The notes beneath the pieces are model-generated. The model saw nothing but the letters and a program-made list of their open reading frames with translations, ran no database searches and was not told where the DNA came from. Below are positions 53,909 to 62,206 of a stretch of 64,000 nt of DNA, one piece after another. The DNA is from Epilithonimonas hungarica. Lineage in GTDB: Bacteria > Bacteroidota > Bacteroidia > Flavobacteriales > Weeksellaceae. Both the position numbers and the translations under genes were made by a program. The stretch covers positions 124,001 through 188,000 of the forward strand of contig NZ_FNBH01000001.1 of assembly GCF_900102265.1 (NCBI RefSeq), given 5' to 3'. How positions within the stretch are numbered: position 1 is the first letter of the stretch; every line of letters starts with the position of its first letter.

Positions 53909-56900
53909 ATGAGAAAGAGATTACAATTATTATTTATTTTATATACAAGTATTATTGGAATTAGGGCACAAGATGGAGGAAGCTCTTCTAACATGGCAAA
54001 GACAATAGACATGTATCCTAAGAGTCCGGAAGCCTCGGCCTTGTCTCAATTTGTGGATATCCCTGCCGGAAATTATACAGGTGTTGCTGATTTTTCAATA
54101 CCAATATACACCATAGAATTAGAAGGACAAAAAATCCCAATAGAACTAAGGTATACTACAACAGGTATCAAAGTAGACCAGATCGCAACACGTGTAGGAT
54201 TGGGCTGGGTGCTTGACGCTGGACCTTCTCTATCCCAGCAGGTCTTCGGCAATCTGGATGTTGTCTTCCCTCGACCTCAATTTAATCCTGCTTCCTTTGT
54301 TCCAAACTATGCGCAAAATCAGCAAGACCCCAGCTATCAGCTGGCGCTTAGGGCAGCCGGAATGATCTCCACTCAATATGACCCGGAACCCGACGTTTTT
54401 ACATATCGATTGCTGAATAAAAGCGGAAAATATATCCTTGACCGTACAGGAACAAAGGGTATTTCTATGCCTTATAACCAAACAGATATCACTGCTTCAG
54501 GCTATAGAACTCAAATGGACCTTGTGGACGAGGAAGGCTTTAAATATACTTTCAATAGTTTTGTGGATTACCAGACCAAAATCCAAAATAGTTGTACAAC
54601 TGCGAGTGAATTTACTTATGATGACCCCAATTTCAAGTTACAACAGGTCGTTTCTCCCAAAAATGAACTTGTGAAGTATGTATATGCTTCTTTCATTGCC
54701 AATACAAAATATATTCCTAGCATACAGACTCAAGTGGCTACAGGTTATTACGCAGGGGGGCCGTTGCCTGCTTATGGAGGACCATATGGACCAACAGCCA
54801 AAATCAAATGCATCAATTATGCCGAATCAAAGGAGGCGGCTTTGAGTGAAATCCAGTTTAAAGGAGGTAAGGTGCAATTCACATACAGCAACAGAACGTC
54901 AGAGCCAAGGTCCGATATGCCGGGAGATGTCTATCTAAAAGCCATAACTGTAATCAATGATAAGGGGCAGATGATCAAAAGCTTCACTTTGGAATATGAA
55001 TATTTCTTCTCTTCCGATCCTCTTCCGACTACTTCTTCTCCAGGTTTTATGTATATGGGAAATTATATTGCTGGGATGAATTATCGATTAAAGCTGAAAA
55101 GAGTAATAGATAATCTTACAAACAGTAAGTACGTTCTTGATTATTATGAGTCTGCTAACGATGGTAAAAAGCTACCAATCCGTACCTCTAACGATCAGGA
55201 CTTCTGGGGAGTATATAATGGAGCAAACAACGGTATAAAAGCAATTGCATCAACAGAATCGGCATATTACAATGGGGGAACACAGTATTTAGGAGCTAAC
55301 AAGAATCCAAACATCCAATATGGAGTACTGGGTAATCTAAAGCAAATTACTTATCCAACCGGAGGTTATACAACGATAGAATATGAGGCGGATGATTTTG
55401 GACCATCCGATTTTTTCTACACCAACGAACTTGCTAACACCGGAACTATAAGAGTAAGAAAAATAGAATCCTTTGATAATAATAATGGGAAGATCACAAG
55501 AGAATATACCTACAAGGTACCTACAGAGAATCATATTTTGCCTTATGTTGATTCAAGCGGAATGATACATGGAGACTATTATTTCTCAAGTCGTGTTGTC
55601 AGGCTGAGCCCTTCCCCTGTTCCCGGTGCTACAACCTCAGCGGTGGAGAGTTATGCCTCCAATAATCCGGGCTGGCAGACCTCCAATGTAAATGGGAAAT
55701 CAGTGGCTTACACGTATGTGCAAGAATATTATAAGGATGAAAAACAGCCGGTAAACTCCTACCGAAAAGAATATGAATTTACCAATATCAATGATTATGA
55801 TAATATGTACAGCGCAGATAATGGGACTAGTGTAACCTGGTCGCCCGGTAATATGGAGAACGGATTATTGAAAGAAGAGATATTGTTCAATTCCAACGGA
55901 CAAAAGGTCAAAGAAACTTATAAATCGTATAAAAATGACGGGCATTTCAATTCAAAATATGGGAATGATACCTATAGTGATTTTGATATGGGTTACGGAT
56001 TGAAAATTTATCCATCAGCAATGGCCAATGGATATACAAGTACGGGAGGTCCCATCATAATGTATAGATTTAATTATTACGCATACTCATTAAGGAACAC
56101 CTGGATCCGAGAAGACAGTGTGAGGGTACGTGATTATATCAACGGGACAGACTATATCGAGACCCTGCAAGTGAACAACTACTCCATCCCGGCATACAAA
56201 CATACCTATCCTACAGAATCCATATCCACTGGAAGTGGGAATACGATGATGACGACATTCCGCTATCCACAGGAGATAACGGCTGCAGAGCTGGGTACGG
56301 CGCAGTCACAGAGTGTGCTGAATTCTATGCTGACAAAGAATCTTCTGTCCACCCCGCTCATCGTGAAGAGTTATAAGAACGGGGTCGTCAACTCGGAGGT
56401 CAGGACCTTTCAGGAAGAGTACAATACGAATGTGTCCGGAACGACCATGATACTTCCAAAATATATCTATGTGAAGAAAGGGGAGAACGCCGCCGTGGAG
56501 GACAGGAAGATCACCTTCGATTCCTACGACACCTATGGGAACCTGACGCAGTACACCCTGGAGAACGGCATCCCAGTCTCTGTGATATGGGGCTACAACA
56601 AGACGATGCCCATCGCCAAGGTAGAGGGTGCCCTGTTGTCCACGATCCCATCAAGTGCCATAGATGCCATAGTGAATGCCTCCAATACGGACAACAATCC
56701 TCCGTTGGCAAATGCAGGTCAGACCGAGCAGAACCTTGTTGACGCGCTGGACACTTTCAGAAAAGGTCTTTCCAGCTACCAGGTAACGACCTATAGCTAC
56801 GACCCGCTGATCGGTGTCCGAAGCGTGACCCCACCATCGGGACAGCGGGAGTACTATACCTATGATGATGCCGGCAGGTTGCAGGAAGTAAAAAGGATGG

Positions 56901-56968
56901 AGAAGGACGGCTCAGGGAACGAGGTGCTGCATGTGCTGAAAAAGAACGAATACCATTACAAGGATTAA
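53909..56968 (+). CDS. RHS-like secreted protein without RHS core
   Basis: The 1,019-residue protein has a signal peptide ending IIGIRAQ. It starts with the region common to bacteroidotal RHS proteins: SPEASALSQFVDIPAGNYTG, FSIPIYTIELEGQKIPIEL, YTTTGIKVDQIATRVGLGWVL. The middle has YD-like segments (ITYPTGGYTTIEYEADDF, KNEYHYKD) and the end is YDPLIGVRSVTPPSGQREYYTYDDAGRLQEV, a true YD repeat. No RHS-associated core or toxin domain follows; the protein stops right after the repeat. GC content rises sharply in the last 800 bases compared with the first 2,000. It probably pairs with the DUF6443 protein encoded downstream, which supplies further repeats in other species. No T9SS sorting domain is present. 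Confidence 0.8.
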   Translation: MRKRLQLLFILYTSIIGIRAQDGGSSSNMAKTIDMYPKSPEASALSQFVDIPAGNYTGVADFSIPIYTIELEGQKIPIELRYTTTGIKVDQIATRVGLGWVLDAGPSLSQQVFGNLDVVFPRPQFNPASFVPNYAQNQQDPSYQLALRAAGMISTQYDPEPDVFTYRLLNKSGKYILDRTGTKGISMPYNQTDITASGYRTQMDLVDEEGFKYTFNSFVDYQTKIQNSCTTASEFTYDDPNFKLQQVVSPKNELVKYVYASFIANTKYIPSIQTQVATGYYAGGPLPAYGGPYGPTAKIKCINYAESKEAALSEIQFKGGKVQFTYSNRTSEPRSDMPGDVYLKAITVINDKGQMIKSFTLEYEYFFSSDPLPTTSSPGFMYMGNYIAGMNYRLKLKRVIDNLTNSKYVLDYYESANDGKKLPIRTSNDQDFWGVYNGANNGIKAIASTESAYYNGGTQYLGANKNPNIQYGVLGNLKQITYPTGGYTTIEYEADDFGPSDFFYTNELANTGTIRVRKIESFDNNNGKITREYTYKVPTENHILPYVDSSGMIHGDYYFSSRVVRLSPSPVPGATTSAVESYASNNPGWQTSNVNGKSVAYTYVQEYYKDEKQPVNSYRKEYEFTNINDYDNMYSADNGTSVTWSPGNMENGLLKEEILFNSNGQKVKETYKSYKNDGHFNSKYGNDTYSDFDMGYGLKIYPSAMANGYTSTGGPIIMYRFNYYAYSLRNTWIREDSVRVRDYINGTDYIETLQVNNYSIPAYKHTYPTESISTGSGNTMMTTFRYPQEITAAELGTAQSQSVLNSMLTKNLLSTPLIVKSYKNGVVNSEVRTFQEEYNTNVSGTTMILPKYIYVKKGENAAVEDRKITFDSYDTYGNLTQYTLENGIPVSVIWGYNKTMPIAKVEGALLSTIPSSAIDAIVNASNTDNNPPLANAGQTEQNLVDALDTFRKGLSSYQVTTYSYDPLIGVRSVTPPSGQREYYTYDDAGRLQEVKRMEKDGSGNEVLHVLKKNEYHYKD

Positions 56969-56990
56969 AATGAAAAGCTAAAAATCAATA

Positions 56991-57365
56991 ATGAAAAATA
57001 TATTAAAAAATAAAAGCTTCAGCTTTAGTATCCATATTGTACAATTGTATAAGATCTTGACAGAGCATAAAGAATATGTTCTTTCCAAACAGTTGTTACG
57101 AAGTGGTACGGCTGTAGGAGCATTGATAAGGGAGGCTGAGTTTGCTCAGAGCCGAGCAGATTTCATCCATAAGCTCCATATCTCCCTAAAAGAAGCCAAT
57201 GAAACATTATACTGGCTGGAGCTACTTTACCAGACAGACCATATTGATGATGTACTTTTTGATGAGAACGCTTTTCTTGCCAAGGAACTTATCAGTATGC
57301 TCGTTTCTAGTATTAAAACCTCAAAAAAAGCTTTAAACCATGAAAAAACACAAAGATCAAAATAA
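56991..57365 (+). CDS. Four-helix-bundle protein (23S rRNA IVS-type family)
   Basis: The 124-residue protein is all-helical: FSFSIHIVQLYKILTEHKEY, LSKQLLRSGTAVGALIREAEFAQS (the conserved R.GTSVGA.I.EA-like block), RADFIHKLHISLKEANETLYWLELL. This is the TIGR02436-type four-helix bundle family, originally noted in rRNA intervening sequences and frequent in Bacteroidota genomes as single genes. It forms pentamers in known structures. Its role is unknown. It sits between the RHS-like and DUF6443 genes and its last 26 bases overlap the longest DUF6443 frame. The AT-rich repeat sequence forms its start. Confidence 0.88.
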   Translation: MKNILKNKSFSFSIHIVQLYKILTEHKEYVLSKQLLRSGTAVGALIREAEFAQSRADFIHKLHISLKEANETLYWLELLYQTDHIDDVLFDENAFLAKELISMLVSSIKTSKKALNHEKTQRSK

Positions 57366-57393
57366 AATAACGGAAAGAAATAGGAACAAAGGG

Positions 57394-58230
57394 ATGGAAC
57401 AAGGTTTTTCATTCTTCACTTTTAACTTTTCATTGAAGAAATATTTATCACTTTTCATTCTATACTTTTCATTATTCATTTCAGCACAGACCCAGACGGA
57501 GAACTATGTGCTCAGCACGACCTGCCTCACGGCGGACTGCGTGAAGAGGATGGAGGTCATCCAGTACTCCGACGGGCTGGGCAGGCCCAAGCAGATCCTG
57601 AATGTCGGCGCATCCCCCACGAGGAAAGATGTAGTGACCCATATCGAATATGACGGGCTGGGAAGACAGGTAAGGGATTATCTGCCTGTGCCACAGTCCG
57701 GGGCAAGCACCCGGAATATATATCCTGCAGCCAATGCGACCAATGCATCTATCTATGACAACGAGACCATCTATGGTGAGAAGATGATGGAGAACTCGCC
57801 GCTGGGCAGGATTCTTCAACAGACGCCACCGGGCAATGCCTGGCAGGGACATCCTGCCACGTTTGACTATAAGGGCAATGTGCAAAATGAAGTGCTGAAG
57901 TTCACCACCACAACGTCTGTCCAGAACGGTGCGAACTATGTGCAGTCCCTCGCCATCAGCGGGCATTACCCTGCCAAAAGTCTCTACAAGAACAAGGTGA
58001 CGGACGAGGACGGGAACACCACTTCCGAATATAAAAATGCACAGGGGCAGACCCTGCTTATAAGGAAAAGTGTCCTGATGGATCCCGTAGAAGGACCCTC
58101 CGGCGCTCCCGCAGGTCCCGGTGCGAACCTCGAGAATGTGGACACCTACTATGTCTATAACGAGTACGACCAGCTGGCCTTCGTGATCACACCGATGGCC
58201 TCCAGGGAACTGGTCATGTTTCAAAGTTAG
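57394..58230 (+). pseudogene. DUF6443/RHS N-terminal gene truncated by an IS element
   Basis: The frame is open from 57,340, but that ATG lies inside the preceding gene; the ATG at 57,394 is preferred. The first 32 codons give a Phe-rich signal peptide ending LFISAQ. DUF6443 follows (VLSTTCLTADCVKRMEVIQY, SDGLGRPKQILNVGASP, VVTHIEYDGLGRQVRDYLPVP, TPPGNAWQGHPATFDYKGN). The frame reaches YYVYNEYDQLAFVITPMAS, the point where RHS repeats begin in full-length homologues. It then runs into IS1-type end sequence at about 58,215 and stops at 58,230. Full-length members have roughly a thousand residues and an RHS core, so most of the gene is gone. The rest is not found beyond the IS. Confidence 0.8.
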
Positions 58231-58371
58231 TGATGAATATATTTTTAGATTTTAAGCTGTTGAAAATCAAGTAAAATAATAATTTTAAAGTTGTTAAACA
58301 ATGGTAGGTCTAGCCTACTATCGTTTGATTTTGTAGGTAAATGATGCCTTAAATGATTGAGGATCATAACA
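58215..58371 (+). mobile_element. Diverged left-end copy of the IS1-like element
   Basis: This 157-base unit aligns end to end with the next 157 bases, the true left end of the IS. Both begin with a CAAA.TTAGTGATG terminal-repeat sequence, contain TAAAATAATAATT, hold a hairpin with a five-base loop (here AACAATGGTAGG with CCTACTATCGTT), and finish with a transposase-like start (ATGATTGAGGATCATAACAG). The transposase start then runs straight into the second unit. It is a fragment of a related element joined to the intact one. Confidence 0.75.
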
Positions 58372-58452
58372 GGTGTTCCAAACTTAGTGATGGGTATGAT
58401 TATAAAATTTTAACCTATTGAAATCAGATAAAATAATAATTAAAAAATTTAA

Positions 58453-58489
58453 AAGCGAGAGTAGGAATAACCTACTCTCGCTTATTTTT
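58453..58489 (+). terminator. Perfect hairpin at the IS left end
   Basis: AAGCGAGAGTAGG pairs with CCTACTCTCGCTT around AATAA, a perfect 13-base stem, followed by ATTTTTA. It lies between the left terminal repeat and the transposase start. A structure here can stop outside transcripts from entering the transposase gene. Confidence 0.75.
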
Positions 58490-58509
58490 ACAGAAAAACA
58501 TAATTGTAA

Positions 58510-59208
58510 ATGATTCAAGGATATAACAGGTGTATCAAAGTTAGTGACACAGGTATCTGTCCCTTTTGCTATTCCGGAAAAATTATAAAGAATGGACATA
58601 CGAAAACGGGAAAACAACAATATTTCTGTAAAAGCTGTGATCAAAGATTTTTGGACTATTATTCATATAGTGCTTACAGGAAAGAAACTAATTTTCAAAT
58701 CGTACAACTGATAAAAGAAGGTCTTGGTATCCGCTCGGTTGCAAGAGTATTGAACATATCTGCCACAACAGTACTCAAAAGAATCCAAAATATTGCTGAG
58801 AATATTCGTATTCCTGTTCTGTTATTTGGAAAGACCTACGAACTGGATGAGATGCGATTTTTCATCAAAAAGAAAAGCAATCCGATGTGGCTGACCTATG
58901 CGATTGATAAAACGACCAAAAAATTTGTGGCCTTCTATATCGGCAGAAGAAATAACAGGACACTAAATGCCGTGATAAAAACATTGCTCAATGCCAAAAC
59001 AGAAAATATCTATACAGACAAACTGAGAAATTACCAATATCTGATTCCCGAAGACATCCATATTACGCAAAGATATGGGACCAATGGGATTGAGAGAAAA
59101 AATCTAAATATCAGAACCCATCTCAGGAGATTCGGGAGAAAAACCATTTGTTTTAGTAAAAGCATGAGAATCACCCAGGCAGTTCTGAAGATCTATTTTT
59201 GGTTATGA
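58510..59208 (+). CDS. IS1-family transposase
   Basis: The 232-residue protein is a single frame, unlike E. coli IS1, which needs a frameshift between InsA and InsB. A zinc-binding N-terminus (CPFCYSG and YFCKSCDQRF) and a helix-turn-helix (GLGIRSVARVLNISATTVLKRI) precede the catalytic domain. There DEMRFFIKKKSNPMWLTYAID contains the first Asp, IYTDKLRNYQYL the second, and GIERKNLNIRTHLRRFGRK the region with the catalytic Glu, followed by FSKS as in IS1. The first residues (MIQGYNRCIKVSDTG) overlap a third copy of the terminal-repeat-like sequence at 58,529. Confidence 0.93.
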   Translation: MIQGYNRCIKVSDTGICPFCYSGKIIKNGHTKTGKQQYFCKSCDQRFLDYYSYSAYRKETNFQIVQLIKEGLGIRSVARVLNISATTVLKRIQNIAENIRIPVLLFGKTYELDEMRFFIKKKSNPMWLTYAIDKTTKKFVAFYIGRRNNRTLNAVIKTLLNAKTENIYTDKLRNYQYLIPEDIHITQRYGTNGIERKNLNIRTHLRRFGRKTICFSKSMRITQAVLKIYFWL

Positions 59209-59304
59209 AAGTTTCAAAAATATGTCCATGCCATGATTTTTTAATTTAAAACTAACATTTCGGAAACTTGGAAGACCTATAGAACAATTATTAATCTTGA
59301 TTTA

Positions 59305-59811
59305 ATGAAAATTTCCAGAGAGACCATCGGTTATCTTTTTTATTGGACAATCATTTTTGTGGTAGCCGGTTCTATGGTTGCTTATGGTTTAGGTAAGCCT
59401 GTCCAGTTTCAGGGTTTTGAGAAATCGGCCAATTCCAATTTATCAGAAGGTCATCAATTGATGTGGTCGTTCTATTCCTATTCGCTGGCTTATCCTATTA
59501 TCATTGGTGTTCTGGAGATCTTGGGCGGAATTTTTTTATTACTTAATAGGACAAGGATCTTCGGATGTATTTTATTGACCATCATTCTTTCGAATATCAT
59601 TATTCAGGATTATATTTACGATATAAAAGCTTTGAATTCAGCGATATATTACCAAGTTCTGGTTTTTGTCATATTAATTTTTGACTATGGTAAAGTCAAA
59701 AGAGTAGTCCAGGAGTTATTCAAAACGAAAGAAAGAAAAAGAGATCTCTTATTGATGTTGATAGCTTTTGCTATCTCGATATTATTCAAATACATAGAGG
59801 CAAAAATTTAA
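59305..59811 (+). CDS. DoxX-like integral membrane protein
   Basis: The 168-residue protein has four or five hydrophobic spans (LFYWTIIFVVAGSMVAYGLG, SLAYPIIIGVLEILGGIFLLL, IFGCILLTIILSNIII, YYQVLVFVILIFDYG, LLLMLIAFAISILF). The second span with GVLEILGGIFLL and the loop with LLNRTRIFGCIL are those of DoxX-related proteins. The charged segment KERKRD precedes the last span. Function is unknown. It begins 27 bases after the IS right end and has no visible partner. Confidence 0.7.
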   Translation: MKISRETIGYLFYWTIIFVVAGSMVAYGLGKPVQFQGFEKSANSNLSEGHQLMWSFYSYSLAYPIIIGVLEILGGIFLLLNRTRIFGCILLTIILSNIIIQDYIYDIKALNSAIYYQVLVFVILIFDYGKVKRVVQELFKTKERKRDLLLMLIAFAISILFKYIEAKI

Positions 59812-59879
59812 CACTCCATTTACCTTTAAATCAAAATTTTTGGAATAATTTTAGCTAATAACTTTCAAAACAAATTTTT

Positions 59880-60173
59880 ATGGAGCTTATTTTCGAAAAC
59901 AAAAAGTCTGGGAATGGTGGATTTATATCCATGAAAAATCATCAGGAAGAAATCGGAAGATTGACCTACACGATCGTTCCCGAACTTAAAAAACTGATCG
60001 TGAGCTATGTGATGGTTTTCCCGAAATTCGAAGGGAAAGGATTGGGAAGGACTTTGGTAGAAAAATCGGTAGAATTTGCAAGAAAGAACGGCTGGTCTAT
60101 CAAAGCGCATTGCTCCTATGCACACGCAGTTCTCAGCAGAAAAACAGACGTTGAAGATGTTTTTGTAGCTTAA
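59880..60173 (+). CDS. Short GNAT-family N-acetyltransferase
   Basis: The 97-residue protein belongs to the compact GNAT group that includes human NATD1 and YjdJ-like proteins: GGFISMKNHQEEIGRLTYTI, SYVMVFPKFEGKGLGRTLV with the acetyl-CoA loop, FARKNGWSIKAHCSYAHAVL, with the conserved CSYA near the end. It probably binds acetyl-CoA and modifies a small amine. It has its own terminator and converges with rho. Confidence 0.85.
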   Translation: MELIFENKKSGNGGFISMKNHQEEIGRLTYTIVPELKKLIVSYVMVFPKFEGKGLGRTLVEKSVEFARKNGWSIKAHCSYAHAVLSRKTDVEDVFVA

Positions 60174-60207
60174 AGATAAATTTATTGCCTTGGTAATAAT
60201 AAAGTTA

Positions 60208-60237
60208 CGGCTCGCATTTGCGAGCCGAGCTTTTTTA
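60208..60237 (+). terminator. Rho-independent terminator between GNAT and rho
   Basis: CGGCTCGCA pairs with TGCGAGCCG around a two-base loop, so a few terminal pairs probably open. AGC and TTTTTTATC follow. It ends the GNAT transcript. Confidence 0.85.
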
Positions 60238-60250
60238 TCTAATGTGGGAA

Positions 60251-62032
60251 TTATCTATTCATAGACATCAGGAATTCCTCATTATTTCTGGTACCCTTGA
60301 TCTGTTTCTGAACAAATTCCATAGCTTCCAAAGGATTCATATCTGCCAGATATTTTCTCATGATCCACATGCGTTGTTGCGTGGCCTCATCCAAGAGGAG
60401 GTCATCTCTTCTCGTACTAGATGCAACCAAATCTACAGCAGGATAAATACGTTTGTTAGCGATTTTTCTATCCAATTGCAATTCCATATTTCCGGTTCCC
60501 TTGAACTCTTCGAAGATCACTTCGTCCATTTTGGAACCAGTGTCGATCAACGCTGTTGCGATAATTGTCAAAGAACCTCCATTTTCGATTTTCCTGGCGG
60601 CGCCAAAGAAGCGTTTCGGTCTGTGAAGCGCGTTGGCGTCCACACCTCCGGAAAGGATCTTTCCAGAAGCCGGCGTTACAGTGTTGTAAGCTCTCGCTAG
60701 TCTTGTAATTGAGTCTAGAAGAATCACAACATCGTGACCACATTCTACCATTCTTTGTGCTTTGGATAAAACCAGATTCGCCACTTTCACGTGTTTGTCA
60801 GCCGCCTCATCGAAGGTCGATGCGATCACTTCTGCATTCACGCTTCTTTGCATATCGGTAACTTCCTCAGGTCTTTCATCAATTAGAAGAACCATCATAT
60901 AAGCTTCCGGATGATTGGCAGAAATGGCGTTGGCAATATCTTTTAATAAAATCGTTTTACCGGTTTTCGGCTGTGCAACGATCATGGCCCTTTGCCCTTT
61001 CCCGATTGGTGCGAACAAGTCTACAATCCTTGTAGAAAGCGTAGAGTTTTTACCTGCCAAATTGAATTTCTCCTGAGGGAAAAGTGGTGTCAGAAATTCA
61101 AAAGCTACTCGGTCTTTGATAAATGCCAAGTCTCTTCCGTTAACTTCTGTAGGTTTTTGGAGAGAGAAATATTTCTCTCCTTCTTTAGGCAATCTCACGA
61201 TTCCTTTTACAGTGTCTCCCGTCTTCAGACCATAATTCCTGATCTGATTGGTAGAAACATAAACGTCGTCCGGAGAAGAGATATAACTGAAATCTGAAGA
61301 ACGAAGGAATCCGTAGTTGTCCGGAAGTATTTCCAAAACACCTTCTATGGTTACAATTCCATCAAAGTTGAATTCCTTTTTTGGAGCTGCAGCTTCCGCC
61401 TGTTGCGTTTCGGATTGATCTTTATGATTGTTATGTTGCTGGGAATTGGGATTTTGTGCTTTTTGCTGACCTCTATTGCTGTTGTTGGTCTTTTGCTGAT
61501 GCTGCTGATTGTTTTGCTGCTTAGGCTGTTGCTTTTGTTGAGGCTTTCTTTCTTCCTGCTCAGGCTTTTCATCAGTCTTTGGAGTTGCTTCCTCGATGGA
61601 AGCTGGAGTAATAGAAGTTGGTTCCTCTGTCTGAGTTGGAGTGATTCTCGCTCTTGGCGCTTTTTTCCTTGGCGGATTCGGAGTTTTTACTTCTTCTTTT
61701 ACAATCTCCGCCGGAACCTTTTCTGTGCTGGTGGCAGCAACGGCTTCCGTCGGAATTATATTTTCTTCTTTCGGCTTCTCTGCGGGCTTCCTACCTCTTT
61801 TCTTTGCAGGAGCGGCATTTTCTGAAGGATTCTCTTCTGTTTTTTTTGTCATATTTTCTTGAGTAGCGTTAAGATAATCTTTAATGATCTTTGGATTAGA
61901 AGCCTGATAGTCCAGAATAGCGAAAACAGTTTCTTCGGGAGAGCTTTTCTTAGCCAATTTAACGCCTAGATCTTTAGAAAGTTGAGCCAATTCCTCATCG
62001 GATTTTGACCGTAGCGTTTCAATATTAAACAT
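60251..62032 (-). CDS. rho: Transcription termination factor Rho with disordered insertion
   Basis: The 593-residue protein is about 170 residues longer than E. coli Rho. The N-terminal helical domain is [20 protein letters not shown]. Residues of about 65-215 are Pro/Lys/Glu-rich and then Gln/Asn-rich ([19 protein letters not shown]). The cold-shock-like RNA-binding domain starts near residue 220 ([21 protein letters not shown]). The ATPase has [20 protein letters not shown] near residue 350, [25 protein letters not shown] with Walker B, and [17 protein letters not shown]. It ends transcripts in an ATP-dependent manner. An 80-base leader lies upstream, and its promoter overlaps that of DUF4293. 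Confidence 0.97.
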   Translation of the reverse strand: MFNIETLRSKSDEELAQLSKDLGVKLAKKSSPEETVFAILDYQASNPKIIKDYLNATQENMTKKTEENPSENAAPAKKRGRKPAEKPKEENIIPTEAVAATSTEKVPAEIVKEEVKTPNPPRKKAPRARITPTQTEEPTSITPASIEEATPKTDEKPEQEERKPQQKQQPKQQNNQQHQQKTNNSNRGQQKAQNPNSQQHNNHKDQSETQQAEAAAPKKEFNFDGIVTIEGVLEILPDNYGFLRSSDFSYISSPDDVYVSTNQIRNYGLKTGDTVKGIVRLPKEGEKYFSLQKPTEVNGRDLAFIKDRVAFEFLTPLFPQEKFNLAGKNSTLSTRIVDLFAPIGKGQRAMIVAQPKTGKTILLKDIANAISANHPEAYMMVLLIDERPEEVTDMQRSVNAEVIASTFDEAADKHVKVANLVLSKAQRMVECGHDVVILLDSITRLARAYNTVTPASGKILSGGVDANALHRPKRFFGAARKIENGGSLTIIATALIDTGSKMDEVIFEEFKGTGNMELQLDRKIANKRIYPAVDLVASSTRRDDLLLDEATQQRMWIMRKYLADMNPLEAMEFVQKQIKGTRNNEEFLMSMNR

Positions 62033-62118
62033 ATAAATACGTAAAAGGTAATTTTTATTTGTGTATAAGTAAGAATGAAAACCAGGAGGTTATCCATTTT
62101 TATTGAGTGATTACAATG

Positions 62119-62148
62119 CAAATCTACATTAATTTTTGAATTACGCAA
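62119..62148 (-). promoter_or_regulatory. Promoter of rho
   Basis: Read leftward, TTG at 62,148-62,146 and an exact TAGATTTG -7 box at 62,126-62,119 are separated by 19 bases. The transcript would start near 62,112, leaving a leader of about 80 bases that contains a 43-codon reading frame (ATG at 62,097) which overlaps the rho start. Confidence 0.75.
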
Positions 62149-62165
62149 AAATTATTTTATTTTTG
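62136..62165 (+). promoter_or_regulatory. Promoter of the DUF4293 gene
   Basis: TTG at 62,136-62,138 and an exact TATTTTTG -7 box at 62,158-62,165 are separated by 19 bases. It overlaps the rho promoter over 13 bases (62,136-62,148), so the two -33 regions cross. Confidence 0.78.
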
Positions 62166-62206
62166 CAATCTATTTTAACCTTTTTTATAAAGGATTTATA
62201 ATAAAT

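Larger units (their letters stand above)
58372..59277 (+). mobile_element. IS1-family insertion sequence
   Basis: The left terminal repeat is GGTGTTCCAAACTTAGTGATG. The right one, read inward, is GGTCTTCCAAGTTTCCG, ending at 59,277. The match is imperfect but both resemble the IS1 terminal repeat (GGTGATGCTGCCAACTTACT). The 906-base span encloses one transposase. No clear 8-9-base target duplication was found, in part because the left flank is a related fragment. The element has removed or displaced the 3' end of the DUF6443 gene. Confidence 0.75.

Noticed and set aside
58203-59290. Target-site duplication for the IS
   Set aside because: Sequences flanking 58,215 or 58,372 and 59,277 share no convincing 8-9-base direct repeat.
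59278-59304. 3' remainder of the DUF6443 gene beyond the IS
   Set aside because: Only 27 bases lie between the IS right end and the DoxX-like gene, with no RHS sequence. The remainder has been lost, not merely interrupted.
61403-61825. 140-codon plus-strand frame opposite rho
   Set aside because: It mirrors the Gln/Asn/Pro/Lys low-complexity region of Rho and consists of Leu, Ser and Phe runs.
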